The notes beneath the pieces were generated by a model, which saw only the letters and a program-made list of their open reading frames with translations, was not told where the DNA came from and searched no databases. A stretch of 64,000 nucleotides of DNA, from contig NZ_RXZH01000001.1 in the NCBI RefSeq assembly GCF_003970385.1, positions 620,001 to 684,000 on the forward strand, written 5' to 3'. Below are positions 53,689-63,409 of the stretch, piece after piece. Within the stretch, counting starts at the first letter, position 1. Every line of letters starts with the position of its first letter. This DNA comes from Vibrio aquaticus (GTDB lineage: Bacteria; Pseudomonadota; Gammaproteobacteria; Enterobacterales; Vibrionaceae). The position numbers and the translations under genes are program-made.

Positions 53689-54786
53689 ATGAACACAGGT
53701 TTCCCAAGCAACGAATTAGTCACCATGGCCACTGAGGCGCTCAATATGTTTGCCTTTCTTGCCACTGAACTGATTATTTTATTTCTCGCGATCAGCTATA
53801 TCGTTGGGGTTCTGCAAGAGTTTTTGACACCACAAAAGATCCAATCGATCCTAAGCTCACGTAATGGTAAAGGTTACGTGGTTGCTGCCCTACTCGGTGC
53901 TATCACCCCTTTCTGTTCATGCTCAACCATTCCTTTCTTAAAAGGTTTGCTGCGTGCAAGAGCTGGCTTCGGTCCGATGATGGTGTTTCTATTTGGTAGT
54001 CCGTTGCTTAACCCAGTTATCATTGGTTTGTTTGTCATCACCTTCGGCTGGAAAGTCGCGCTGTTCTATTTCTTGGTCGCGATGACAGTGTCTGTAGTCG
54101 CTGGTTACACATTAGAAAAGCTGGGCTTTGAGCGTTACGTAAAGCCAGAAGCTTACCAAGCAGCAGAAGCGTCAAGTTGTGGTACGAGCTGTGGCGACAC
54201 TAAACCAGCGCCAAAGAAAGAGTCATCATGTGCAACTTCTAGCTGCGGTGAAGCAGCTCCAGTCATGGCAAAAACTGACGCCTGCTGTGGAACAAAAGAA
54301 GAACCAGCAGTTGAAGTTAGCTGCTGCGGTTCTGATGGTGCGGCAACCGCTACCATCGTTGAAAAGAGCGAGCCAAGCCGCTGGGTAAGAATTTGGCACT
54401 CAACATGGAAAGACTTTAAACAAGTGTTCCCATACTTGATGCTAGGTATTGCGATGGGTTCATTTATTTATGGCTTCATCCCAACAGAGTTGATTGCGCA
54501 GTACGCAGGTGCAGGCAAGTGGTACGCGATCCCAGTTGCAGCCATCATCGGTATTCCATTGTACATTCGCGCTGAAGCGGTGATTCCATTAAGCGCGGCA
54601 TTAGTACAAAAAGGTATGGCACTTGGTTCTGTGATGGCATTAATCATCGGTAGTGCTGGGGCAAGTCTAACCGAGGTGATTTTGCTGAAGTCTATTTTTA
54701 AGAACCAGATGATTGCGGCTTTCCTTACCGTCATCTTAGGTATGGCAATCGGTGCAGGCTTCCTATACAGCTTTATCTTTGGTTAA
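53689..54786 (+). CDS. DUF318/ArsP-type permease with Cys-rich cytoplasmic loop
   Basis: A 365-residue membrane permease of the DUF318 (YraQ/ArsP) family. Two four-helix blocks (about 15-150 and 240-365) flank a hydrophilic loop. TPFCSCSTIP in the first block is the family's cysteine signature. The loop (about 160-220) has cysteines in pairs or CxxxC-type groups: SCGTSCGD, SSCATSSCG, DACCGT and VSCCGS. ArsP exports trivalent organoarsenicals. Substrate here is inferred only. Its promoter carries dyads shared with arsR. Confidence 0.88.
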   Translation: MNTGFPSNELVTMATEALNMFAFLATELIILFLAISYIVGVLQEFLTPQKIQSILSSRNGKGYVVAALLGAITPFCSCSTIPFLKGLLRARAGFGPMMVFLFGSPLLNPVIIGLFVITFGWKVALFYFLVAMTVSVVAGYTLEKLGFERYVKPEAYQAAEASSCGTSCGDTKPAPKKESSCATSSCGEAAPVMAKTDACCGTKEEPAVEVSCCGSDGAATATIVEKSEPSRWVRIWHSTWKDFKQVFPYLMLGIAMGSFIYGFIPTELIAQYAGAGKWYAIPVAAIIGIPLYIRAEAVIPLSAALVQKGMALGSVMALIIGSAGASLTEVILLKSIFKNQMIAAFLTVILGMAIGAGFLYSFIFG

Positions 54787-54820
54787 TCCCATAAGAACTT
54801 TGGTTAACCCCATCAACGTT

Positions 54821-54844
54821 AAAAGCCCTTTTTGAAGGGCTTTT
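54821..54844 (+). terminator. Terminator of the permease gene
   Basis: AAAAGCCCTT and AAGGGCTTTT form a 10-pair stem with loop TTTG, 35 bases past the stop codon. Its symmetry would allow it to work in both directions. Confidence 0.88.
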
Positions 54845-54944
54845 ATTACATCTAAGTAATAGTAATTCACGATTCTATTTATTATCAACGCTGGCTAAAT
54901 AATCGATAATGCTCTCCTAGTCATTCATTACACTGGAGACCATT

Positions 54945-55214
54945 ATGGCGAATGGATTTACAAAAGATGGTGGCGTTCAAGACCAAATCGATGCCACTGT
55001 TATTGATGCAATTAACCGCGCTCGTACGCTCCTTCACCACGAATACAATGACAGCGATTACTGCTTAGAATGTGGTGAACTGATCCCAGCCGCTCGACGA
55101 AAGATCCTTCCGGGTGTTGAGTACTGTATCGAGTGCCAAGAGAAGCAAGATGCACGCGAGAAAGCATTCAGTTCCTACAACCGTAGAGCCAGTAAAGACA
55201 GTCAACTACGGTAA
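54945..55214 (+). CDS. DksA/TraR C4-type zinc finger protein (YbiI-like)
   Basis: An 89-residue protein with a C-terminal DksA/TraR-type zinc finger: CLECGELIPAARRKILPG followed by CIECQEKQ gives the four cysteines. Length and layout match YbiI-type small DksA homologues, which lack the long coiled coil of DksA. It may act at the RNA polymerase secondary channel, but this is not shown. TGGAGACCATT precedes the ATG, a fair binding site. Confidence 0.88.
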   Translation: MANGFTKDGGVQDQIDATVIDAINRARTLLHHEYNDSDYCLECGELIPAARRKILPGVEYCIECQEKQDAREKAFSSYNRRASKDSQLR

Positions 55215-55478
55215 CAACAATGGCGAAGTCGTCGGGCTTCGCCTGATATGAGCGCACACACTCATTGTGCCACCCGTTCACCGTTACAACATTCATCACA
55301 AAAATCCCTTACCTTAAAAATTATTCACTCAATAATTGCCAGCAAATTATTTTAGAAAAAATCAATAATTCTTAGAAAAAACGGCCTCCGTTTTGAGCTC
55401 AAGTTTGTTAGGCTTGTGGAAATATTTTTTTACAACTTAAGCTGTAATTATTTTTAGGTAAGGTATTTTCTTTTGAAT

Positions 55479-56642
55479 ATGAAGTTATTTGGCAGTTCCT
55501 TGATTTTAGCAGGAACCGCTCTTGGGGCAGGCATGCTTGCTATCCCCATGGTATTGGCCCAATTCGGTTTTATCGTCAGTTCCGTTTTAATGCTGTTTAT
55601 CTTTATCGGCACCACCTTCTCTGCGCTTCTTCTCGCTGAAGCTTGCAGTAAAACGAAACAAAGCAACAGCATGAGCAGTGTGGCGTATCTAACTCTAGGT
55701 AAAGCAGGTCAGCACTTCATTAATATCTTGTTCTACCTACTGCTCGTTTGTATGTCGATTGCTTACATCCTTGGCATTGGTGACATCCTCAACAAACTGC
55801 TGAGTGATGTAGGGTTCTCGGTCTCTACCACGACCTGCTATACCCTATTTAGTTTGTTGATGGGGGTAATTGTTGTTGCAGGCAAAGGGCACATTGACCG
55901 CCTGAACCGTGGCTTATTCTTAATGATGGTCGCAATGCTGTTTATCGTCATTTTCTCGCTGCTTAACAACATTAATCTCGATTACATCACTCAAGACTCA
56001 GATTACTCAGTCAACGATATCGTAAAATACAGCGCGATTATCTTTACTAGTTTTGCGTCGATGGTGGTGATCCCTTCCTTGATTGACTACAACCGTGAAG
56101 CCAGCCAAAAAGAAATCAGAAACATGATTTTGCTCGGCTCTCTGATCCCTCTGTTCTGTTACCTAATTTGGTTATTTGCCATTATCGGCAACCTAGGCAC
56201 AGACGCGATCAGCCGCTTCCACAATATCTCAGAGCTGATTAACGCCTTCAGTGAATCGCAATCTATGATCAAAACGATTGTGGCAATCTTCTCTGCGCTT
56301 GCGCTTGTGACCTCTTTCCTCGGTGTTTCTATGGCGCTTTACGACCAAAACCAAGATGCGATTACCACAAATAAGCCAGCCGCTTACTTGCTGACGTTTG
56401 TACTACCACTGGCTTTGGCAAGTCTGTTCTCAAACCAGTTCGTTAGCATGCTCGACTACGCCGGAATGGTATTAGTATTCTTAGCGATTTGGGGACCACT
56501 CATGATGGTGAAAAAGGTACGTCAACCAGACTTCCCTAACCTATGTTTAGAAAGCTCTTATACCGCAGGCGGTGGCAGTTTGGCACTCAATGTCACTTTC
56601 TTGTTTGGTGCCTTGATCTTCGTCTCTTGGTTTATGAGTTAA
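55479..56642 (+). CDS. Aromatic amino acid permease (Mtr/TyrP type)
   Basis: A 387-residue eleven-helix transporter of the hydroxy/aromatic amino acid permease family. The N-terminus LILAGTALGAGMLAIPMVLA is diagnostic, and IFTSFASMVVIPSLIDYN matches the conserved middle. It should import tyrosine or tryptophan by proton symport. A TTG start six bases upstream at 55473 has slightly better spacing to AGG, so the start is not certain. A strong bidirectional hairpin follows. Confidence 0.9.
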   Translation: MKLFGSSLILAGTALGAGMLAIPMVLAQFGFIVSSVLMLFIFIGTTFSALLLAEACSKTKQSNSMSSVAYLTLGKAGQHFINILFYLLLVCMSIAYILGIGDILNKLLSDVGFSVSTTTCYTLFSLLMGVIVVAGKGHIDRLNRGLFLMMVAMLFIVIFSLLNNINLDYITQDSDYSVNDIVKYSAIIFTSFASMVVIPSLIDYNREASQKEIRNMILLGSLIPLFCYLIWLFAIIGNLGTDAISRFHNISELINAFSESQSMIKTIVAIFSALALVTSFLGVSMALYDQNQDAITTNKPAAYLLTFVLPLALASLFSNQFVSMLDYAGMVLVFLAIWGPLMMVKKVRQPDFPNLCLESSYTAGGGSLALNVTFLFGALIFVSWFMS

Positions 56643-56660
56643 CCCCATTATTCAGACACA

Positions 56661-56688
56661 AAAAAAGCGCCAATCGGCGCTTTTTTTG
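56661..56688. terminator. Bidirectional terminator
   Basis: GCGCC and GGCGC around AATC, flanked by seven A on the left and seven T on the right. It serves the permease gene and the converging yibL. Confidence 0.92.
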
Positions 56689-56710
56689 GATTATTGGTCT
56701 TAACCAACAA

Positions 56711-57067
56711 TTAGAATTTTTTCGGTGCGTAACCTGTCATCACCTGAATTTTTAGCTCTTTACCCAGTTTCGTCATTGGGTGAACAACCACTAAACCACG
56801 CACAGACTTTTTCAGTTTACCCATATCAGCCTGTTCTGCTTTAGTGATTTCACGAGAAAACGGCATGTCTTGCAGGCTTTTACGCTCTTTGTTCATGTCA
56901 TATTGTTGCTTGTGCTTCATTGAGCTTACTTTTTTGTTTAGCTTATCTAGCTCATCAGTAAACTTCTTGATCATTTCGCCATCACCACGGCCTTTTGCAG
57001 CATCAAGTTTGCGATTGCAGTTATCGATACGGTTATTCAGGTTTTGTAGTTCTTTCTTAAGGCTCAT
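56711..57067 (-). CDS. yibL: YibL family ribosome-associated protein
   Basis: A 118-residue basic coiled-coil protein closely resembling E. coli YibL (120 residues). The C-terminal half MPFSREITKAEQADMGKLKK followed by SVRGLVVVHPMTKLG is nearly the same as in E. coli. YibL associates with ribosomes, with unknown detailed role. I place the start at 57067, where GAGA stands eight bases upstream; ATG at 57073 is the alternative. Confidence 0.9.
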   Translation of the reverse strand: MSLKKELQNLNNRIDNCNRKLDAAKGRGDGEMIKKFTDELDKLNKKVSSMKHKQQYDMNKERKSLQDMPFSREITKAEQADMGKLKKSVRGLVVVHPMTKLGKELKIQVMTGYAPKKF

Positions 57068-57177
57068 GGTCATTATCTCGTTGAAACAGAAAAGGGCGGC
57101 GAGTGTAGCATAAGGATAATCGCCTCCCTAATGATAATCGTCATTATGGTTATTTTTTGTTCATGTGTACAAACAAA

Positions 57178-57205
57178 AAAGCCAGCGCTAACCAGCACTG
57201 GCTTT
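57178..57205 (-). terminator. Terminator of the large lipoprotein gene
   Basis: On the minus strand AAAGCCAGTGCT and AGCGCTGGCTTT pair around a 4-base loop, followed by a run of T. Confidence 0.88.
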
Positions 57206-57221
57206 CGTTCTTAATCGAAGG

Positions 57222-59837
57222 TCATCGAATGATAACACCTTGATCGATAGACGTAGCTTCCATCTCAATATTTGCGCCCCAAGAAGGTGCATTACGAGAC
57301 TTTTTAACGAAGCCTTGATTAATCAACCAAGTCACATCGGTATCAGCAACTTCAGCATCTGGATAGTCAGTATAGCTAATCACCTTACAAGCTTCAAAAT
57401 CGCCTGCTGGAACAGACACCGTCTCTTTACCTAGATAGATTTCGCGGTAGTCGAACTTAGCTAGGTTCCAACCACTTGTAATCCAGCTCAACGGTGTTTC
57501 TACTCGAACATCGCGTAACCCTTCCGCAATAAGCAACTCAGGGTATACGGAGTAATCCATCACATTATACAATGGGGCATTTGTTGCTTGTGTATGCACT
57601 GTTTCCACACCCAATAGTTTTTCATTCGAGTTAACATCCTCCGATAACCCGACTTTAGCCGTACCATAGCTAGCAATGCCCTGAGCAGAATAGCCTTCTT
57701 GACCTAAGTACTGCTGGCCTTTTTGATAAGCGTGCTCATAGCCCAATAACTCCCCTTCCGCACTCAGAACGCTGATCTTCGTTTTCTCTAGCGAACCTTG
57801 CCAATTTGTCATCCAAACAGGAAGGCCTGTCACATTAGCTATATCGTCTAACCACGAGAAGTTGTTGCCTAAATAATCAAACTCGTAAGCTAGCTCTACC
57901 GGCTCACCACCATTAAGCACACGGTTTACGCTATAGTTAATTTGATCACCCGGTATAGCGGCAAAAGTCGCATCAGGTAAAGAGTCTAGACATGCTTGCA
58001 GATTCAATGGCTGCTCATAATGGTTCAGGATCAACTCCTGGGTTGCTGCATCAAACACATATTCAGATTCTGATGAACTCTCTAGGTCGACAAACCAAGT
58101 AATTCGCACTGAACCTGCGACCTCAGCAAAGTAGGCTGTGTTATTTTTCGGATCATAATTGTTTGACATGGTTTTAGCTGCGATAGCTTCGGGTAGAGTG
58201 ACTTTTCTGACAGTTTGGCCATAAACCGTTAGATCTTCCCAATTACCTTTCTGCGCAAACTTAGTTAGCTCACCAAGCTCGTCACCAGAGTAATAAACAA
58301 TATCCCCATTAGGCAGCAATTGAGCGTATAGTGGTAAAGTACCATGCTTACCGAATGCCCCCATAACAGGCAGGTCTGTAGTATCAAAACCACCTGAACG
58401 GTCCCTTACATCTTGCGCTAGTGTAGATTCAAGAGTTCGTAGCCAAGTGCTAATATTGTTGGCACTTACACCGTTACACATGTTGTTTAGCTCTGTGTAA
58501 CGATCGGTACCTTCACACCATGTACCTTTTTGGAATCCGAAGTAACCACGGTTGATAAAGTCAGTCTTGAGCTTGTATGCAGTTGTATTATCTGGGAAAG
58601 TTAGATTTGACGGCACGACTTTCGACCAAACGCCTTCACCGGCCGTTTTTTCTAGGACAGTTGAAATGTTGAGTCCACCGACATCTACTTGTTGGGCTGT
58701 CGCTTTCTCATTCAGCACCGAAGACGCTTTGACGACTGTTACGCTTTTGTCTCGATTCGGAATTAGATCCGTTATCGTGTCATCTTTCAGCACCCAACCT
58801 GACTCATCAAGTAGCATCGACTGAGTATCTTGTTCAGGAATGAGTGGGATAAAACCCGGCGTTTGGTAATCATAACCAAATTCAACGTCAGTAAGGCTAC
58901 CATCACCTTCAAGTCTCAAAGTGCCGAATTCTAGTGTGAATGGCTGATTAGAATTCGCTTCACTGTGGAACCAATTAACGCCGTCTTCAGCAACCAAAGC
59001 TGCAAGGTCTGCCGCTTTCTTATTCTTGTTCGCTTGGTTCTCTTTGATCTTATCGACTAAGTTACCGACACCTAAGTTGATATGATCCTGCTTAATGGTG
59101 CTAGCCACTTCCTTAGGGTCAAAGTTATCACCATTAGCAAGGACCTGCCCAGCAATCGTATCCACAACTAGGGTTGCTTCCTCAATCAGTAACGCGAAGA
59201 AGTCGCTATCACTAACCCCTGCTCCATTACTTGCTTGCTTTAACTCATCAGTTTTAGACGCGATGACACTGGCTGTAACCTGAGCAACTCTATGCAAATT
59301 CTCGTAGTTGTTGCGTTCCTCAGCACTAAGAGTGTCATCATTTTTCTGAGCGATATAGTCTTTAGTTAGATCCACTGAAAAACCAAGTTTTTGTTGAACG
59401 CTCGCTTTAGCTCCTTCAACAGAATTGCCCTTTTCAACCTCGTTTTGAATCATGGTGGTTAGAGGACTGATAAATTCTGAACCAGGAGGGGCCGTCAAAC
59501 TGTAACCTTGGGTAAGCGTCACCCCAGGGTTATCGGAATCGATGGTTTGCCCGGCAATAACTTCTATAAGTAGGACGCCATTTGCAAGCTGCTCTTCAGT
59601 CAATCCCGTTAAGGTAAACTCACCATTGTCACCTGTTACTGCGTTCGGTTCTGAAGACTCACAAACTTTATTGTTATTCATATCCAAACAAGCATTAGCA
59701 CCAATCAAGTAACCATCGGCTGCTTTTGCCGTTAACGAGCTTCCCTGAGAAGAGCTATCGCTCCCTTCATCCGAGCCACCACATGCACTCAAAGTAAAAG
59801 CGACAGCTAACGCCAGTGAGGAACGCTTAAACATCAT
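57222..59837 (-). CDS. Large secreted lipoprotein of unknown function
   Basis: An 871-residue lipoprotein with lipobox LSACGGS (Cys19), then a Ser/Gly-rich linker. Residues about 37-85 (KAADGYLIGANACLDMNNNK, then ESSEPNAVTGDNGEF) form a small carboxypeptidase-regulatory/SdrD-like beta fold common in marine gammaproteobacterial lipoproteins. The remaining 780 residues are mixed and not recognised. It is probably outer-membrane anchored and surface or periplasm facing. CTTGGAGATAG precedes the ATG. An AT-rich dyad lies in the upstream region at 59977-59999. Confidence 0.85.
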   Translation of the reverse strand: MMFKRSSLALAVAFTLSACGGSDEGSDSSSQGSSLTAKAADGYLIGANACLDMNNNKVCESSEPNAVTGDNGEFTLTGLTEEQLANGVLLIEVIAGQTIDSDNPGVTLTQGYSLTAPPGSEFISPLTTMIQNEVEKGNSVEGAKASVQQKLGFSVDLTKDYIAQKNDDTLSAEERNNYENLHRVAQVTASVIASKTDELKQASNGAGVSDSDFFALLIEEATLVVDTIAGQVLANGDNFDPKEVASTIKQDHINLGVGNLVDKIKENQANKNKKAADLAALVAEDGVNWFHSEANSNQPFTLEFGTLRLEGDGSLTDVEFGYDYQTPGFIPLIPEQDTQSMLLDESGWVLKDDTITDLIPNRDKSVTVVKASSVLNEKATAQQVDVGGLNISTVLEKTAGEGVWSKVVPSNLTFPDNTTAYKLKTDFINRGYFGFQKGTWCEGTDRYTELNNMCNGVSANNISTWLRTLESTLAQDVRDRSGGFDTTDLPVMGAFGKHGTLPLYAQLLPNGDIVYYSGDELGELTKFAQKGNWEDLTVYGQTVRKVTLPEAIAAKTMSNNYDPKNNTAYFAEVAGSVRITWFVDLESSSESEYVFDAATQELILNHYEQPLNLQACLDSLPDATFAAIPGDQINYSVNRVLNGGEPVELAYEFDYLGNNFSWLDDIANVTGLPVWMTNWQGSLEKTKISVLSAEGELLGYEHAYQKGQQYLGQEGYSAQGIASYGTAKVGLSEDVNSNEKLLGVETVHTQATNAPLYNVMDYSVYPELLIAEGLRDVRVETPLSWITSGWNLAKFDYREIYLGKETVSVPAGDFEACKVISYTDYPDAEVADTDVTWLINQGFVKKSRNAPSWGANIEMEATSIDQGVIIR

Positions 59838-60192
59838 AAACTATCTCCAAGTTTCAATTAATCTATCCATAATCAGATACCTACCAAAATGCTCATGTGT
59901 CGGCGGTAGTGTAAATGCTCGGTGAAAATATCAGCGTGATGAATAAATAAATGTCATGGTGATCATGTTTTAAGTTGATATTTTTGTTATCAAAATATCG
60001 TACTTATTTGAATGCGAGTCACAGTGCAATGACAGTGGAATTTATAAAACCCTTTCTCAGGACTGAGACTATAAAGCGATGAGAATGTAACAAGCCATTA
60101 ATTAATATAATTTTTTTCTAATTTAGAATTTCTGCAATCACCACCAAACTGTGCCAATATAAAAAAGTGGCCTCTCTACTCTAAGGACAGTT
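59838..60192. other. Divergent promoter region with AT dyad
   Basis: No gene is present. GATATTTT (59977-59984) and AAAATATC (59992-59999) form an exact 8-base inverted repeat with a 7-base gap, overlapping a second dyad TTGATA-N7-TATCAA at 59975-59993. It sits between two divergent envelope genes and may be a regulator site. Confidence 0.5.
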
Positions 60193-60963
60193 ATGTTTCG
60201 TTTATCCTGCTTACTTTTTGGTTTACTACTCACGTCTCATACCTACGCTGAATCAAACAATATTCGAGTGACTTACCTGGAGCCTACCGACAACAACGAA
60301 GTACAAGTCAAACAGGCGCTTGAGCAAAGTGGCGTTAATGAAACCGTGATTGAACTCTCCGATCAGTTGTTCCCATTCAAAAAGACGCTCACTGTCGAAT
60401 ACGGTAGTAAAGATGGCCCCTTGTATGATCCAGAAAAGCATGTTGTTCAAATGCCCTATTCATTTTATGACGAGTCACTGACTTACTTTACGAAGAATGA
60501 ATATCAAGAGAAGTACGGGAAACCAGCCCAATCAGGAGCGATTGATACTGTTCTTCACACCCTGCTGCATGAAGCTGGGCACGCCTATATTGCTGACCAG
60601 AACATTCCAATCTTGGGCAAAGAGGAAGACGCCGTTGATAACTTGGCCGCGGTCTTGATGATTGAGTATGTAGAGGATGGTGACAGCGCAGCGATAAGTG
60701 CTGCCGACATGTTTGCTTTTGAATCAGAAGATAGACCCGATTATTACGATTTCGGTGAGTATATCGATGAACACAGCTTCGACTTACAGCGTTACTTCTC
60801 TACCTTGTGTTTGGTTTACGGTAGTGACCCAGAAAAACATGAGAACTTACTCGATGAGGTAGAAAACGACTACCTAACCGAACGCAAAGACTTCTGTATC
60901 TATCAGTATCAAGCTATCTCTGATAACTGGCACTCATATTTGACCCATAAAAATGATCAGTAA
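60193..60963 (+). CDS. DUF4344 putative secreted metallopeptidase
   Basis: A 256-residue secreted protein with a signal peptide (residues 1-19, ending TYA). The zinc motif LLHEAGHAYI (HExxH) lies near residue 128, with EDAVDNLAAVLMIE just downstream, the DUF4344 pattern. The peptidase role is predicted from the motif; no substrate is known. AAGGACAGTT precedes the ATG. A 37-base gap leads to the DCC gene, so co-transcription is possible. Confidence 0.85.
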   Translation: MFRLSCLLFGLLLTSHTYAESNNIRVTYLEPTDNNEVQVKQALEQSGVNETVIELSDQLFPFKKTLTVEYGSKDGPLYDPEKHVVQMPYSFYDESLTYFTKNEYQEKYGKPAQSGAIDTVLHTLLHEAGHAYIADQNIPILGKEEDAVDNLAAVLMIEYVEDGDSAAISAADMFAFESEDRPDYYDFGEYIDEHSFDLQRYFSTLCLVYGSDPEKHENLLDEVENDYLTERKDFCIYQYQAISDNWHSYLTHKNDQ

Positions 60964-61000
60964 CCGTGCTTCATCGTAGAAAAGCTAAAACGAGGTAAAC

Positions 61001-61384
61001 ATGACAAAACTGACGATTTTCTACGATGGATACTGCCCTCTATGCGTCAAAGAGATGGAACACCTAAAACACTCCGATGCCAATAACTCTATTGCGTTGG
61101 TGGATATACAAACATCCATCATTGAACAATACCCGATGATAGACGCCAAAGAAGCATCAACCATTTTGCATGCACTTGATGAACAAGGTCACCTAATTCT
61201 CGGGTTAGACGTGACATATCAAGCCTGGTCACTGGTCGGAAAAGGGTGGCTCTACGCCCCGCTTCGTTGGAAGCTCGTCAAACCCTTTGCTGACAAAGCG
61301 TATCTTCATTTTGCGAAAAATCGCTACCGCTGGTCGAGATTACTCACGGGTAAAAGTCGATGCAACAACGGGCAGTGCCTGTAG
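61001..61384 (+). CDS. DCC-family thiol-disulfide oxidoreductase (DUF393)
   Basis: A 127-residue protein of the DCC/DUF393 family, with a thioredoxin-like CxxC in IFYDGYCPLCVKEM near the N-terminus. Family members are thought to reduce or exchange disulfides; the partner is not known. CGAGGTAAAC precedes the ATG. It has no signal peptide, so it is cytoplasmic. Confidence 0.88.
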   Translation: MTKLTIFYDGYCPLCVKEMEHLKHSDANNSIALVDIQTSIIEQYPMIDAKEASTILHALDEQGHLILGLDVTYQAWSLVGKGWLYAPLRWKLVKPFADKAYLHFAKNRYRWSRLLTGKSRCNNGQCL

Positions 61385-61549
61385 TTGTTTAACTAAAGTC
61401 TAAGAGTGAAAGTACACAAACTCATCAAGAATCTCATCCTTTAGCCGATTAATTGACTAATCTTATAAAATAAACTTTTGGTCTATAAGAATAATTCAAT
61501 AACTCGGCTGTTTAATGGGCAGCCACCATAATGAAAACAGGATGTTTGT

Positions 61550-63211
61550 ATGAGTCTTACTATTCGTAGCCGCCTCTACATTTTGGCACTGGTACCGCTG
61601 CTTGTAATCGCGATAGGTATGCTGAGCTTTACCTATATGAAAACCACCGATCTGAATGATCAACAGATCGACATCACCCACACCAATATGATGAACATGA
61701 AGAAGGAAGAACTGAAAAACTACCTTCAAATGGCGAAGTCGGCCATTCAACCTTTTCTCGATAAAGGGGCGACGCTAGAGGAAGCTTACCCGACCTTGAA
61801 AACGCTGGAATATGGCGCGTCAGGTTATGTGTTTGGTTACGATTCAAAAGGGATACGTCGAGTACAAGGGCAAAGTGAAAAAGGAATCGGGGATAGCTAC
61901 TGGAACTTGCAAGACAAACAAGGCAATTACCTTATTCAAGATTTGATTCGCAACGCTAAAACCGGTGAGTTCACCACCTACTACTTCCCTAAACCCGGAG
62001 AAACCAAAGCTCTGCCGAAACTCAGCTATTCTATTTTCATCCCTGAGTGGGATCTGATGCTGGGTACGGGGTTCTATACCGATGACATCGACGCGATCAT
62101 CGCCGATATGGAAGACGCCACTCACAGCGCTCTGCAAACTACCCTCTCAGCTATTGTCGTCTTTTGTTTAGTCATTGCAGGGATCGTGGCGATCTTTGCG
62201 GTTGCGGTGAATCGCACCATTATGAAACCTCTCGAGATGTTTGATGACTCTATTCGTTCCTTCGCCAGTGGAGATGCTGATCTAACAGCTCGAATGGAAG
62301 ACTTCAAAGCGCCTGAATTTGCAAAGCTCAGCCAAAATTTCAATGCCTTTGTTGCGAGCTTACAAGAGATAATCCGAAACGTGAGTGACGTTGGGCAACA
62401 GGTGGTATCGGAAACCAACAACATGTCAGGCCGCGCGGAAAAAGTGGATGAGCTGGCTTCTGGTCAACGCCAGGAGACCGAACAAGTCGCCACCGCAATG
62501 ACTGAAATGACCACAACAGCCAGTGAAATTTCAAACAATGCTAGCCAAGCCGCTCATTCGGCGAAAGAGGCTGATGACAACGCGAAAGATGCCCAAAACA
62601 TCGTTAACTCCGCAGCTAGCTCTGTCGAAGCGCTGGCCGAAGAAGTCTCACAAGCAAACAGCGTTATCTCTAGATTAGAGGGCGATGTGCAAAACATTTC
62701 ATCCTCTCTAGAGGTGATTCAAGACATTGCCGAACAAACCAATCTATTGGCATTAAACGCAGCGATTGAGGCAGCCCGTGCCGGTGAACAAGGCCGAGGC
62801 TTTGCCGTAGTTGCGGATGAAGTCCGTAAACTTGCTAGCCGCACCCAAGACAGTACCGGCGAGATCCACCAAATGATTGAGCAGCTCAAAGCGGCATCCG
62901 ACGATGCAGTAAAAGCAATGGAATCGAGCCAAAAACGCGGCGCAAGCACGGTAGATGAAGCCAATGCAGCAGCACAAGCACTGATTCAAATTCAAGAATC
63001 CATCGGAACCATCATGGACATGAACTCACTGATTGCCACTGCGACCGAGGAGCAAAGCTTAGTCGGACAAGAAATATCTCAGCGTATCGTCGTCATCTCT
63101 GATCAAAGCTCGCAATCAGCAGAATTGGCCGATGAAAACCGAACGGGTAGCCAAGCACTCAATCATCGAGCCAATGAGCTGTATGATTTAGTGGGCAGGT
63201 TCACAGTGTAA
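61550..63211 (+). CDS. Methyl-accepting chemotaxis protein with Cache sensor
   Basis: A 553-residue chemoreceptor. Transmembrane helix 1 (about 10-30), a single Cache (sCache_2-like) periplasmic sensor (about 35-190; [25 protein letters not shown]), helix 2 (about 193-215), HAMP, then the signalling hairpin [18 protein letters not shown]. sCache_2 sensors often bind small organic acids. It differs from the HBM-type receptor at 47106. Confidence 0.93.
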   Translation: MSLTIRSRLYILALVPLLVIAIGMLSFTYMKTTDLNDQQIDITHTNMMNMKKEELKNYLQMAKSAIQPFLDKGATLEEAYPTLKTLEYGASGYVFGYDSKGIRRVQGQSEKGIGDSYWNLQDKQGNYLIQDLIRNAKTGEFTTYYFPKPGETKALPKLSYSIFIPEWDLMLGTGFYTDDIDAIIADMEDATHSALQTTLSAIVVFCLVIAGIVAIFAVAVNRTIMKPLEMFDDSIRSFASGDADLTARMEDFKAPEFAKLSQNFNAFVASLQEIIRNVSDVGQQVVSETNNMSGRAEKVDELASGQRQETEQVATAMTEMTTTASEISNNASQAAHSAKEADDNAKDAQNIVNSAASSVEALAEEVSQANSVISRLEGDVQNISSSLEVIQDIAEQTNLLALNAAIEAARAGEQGRGFAVVADEVRKLASRTQDSTGEIHQMIEQLKAASDDAVKAMESSQKRGASTVDEANAAAQALIQIQESIGTIMDMNSLIATATEEQSLVGQEISQRIVVISDQSSQSAELADENRTGSQALNHRANELYDLVGRFTV

Positions 63212-63229
63212 CCAAATTAGCTCTTAAGT

Positions 63230-63267
63230 AAGCCGCTATTCTGATTGTCAGAACTTAGCGGCTTTTT
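63230..63267 (+). terminator. Terminator of the Cache chemoreceptor gene
   Basis: AAGCCGCTA pairs with TAGCGGCTT, with an inner arm TTCTG/CAGAA, then TTTTT. It lies 19 bases past the stop codon. Confidence 0.9.
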
Positions 63268-63409
63268 CATTGCAATATTTGTAAACAGCTTGTTACTCTC
63301 ATTGCTGAGTCAGGGGTCGCAAAACACTCCCTATGCTAGCCACATGTATACAAAGTAAAGTATGATTGTTTTATCAGGGAAATAAATGGTTTGAGAGTGA
63401 AAACCGCCT

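Noticed and set aside
55378..55394. AAAACGG-CCT-CCGTTTT hairpin ahead of the aromatic permease gene
   Set aside because: The loop is only three bases and there is no clear T run; leader attenuation cannot be supported.
57129..57146. TAATGA-N6-TCATTA dyad resembling part of a Fur box
   Set aside because: Only about half of the Fur consensus positions fit, and the nearest gene (yibL) has no known iron link. It may still be a site for some regulator.
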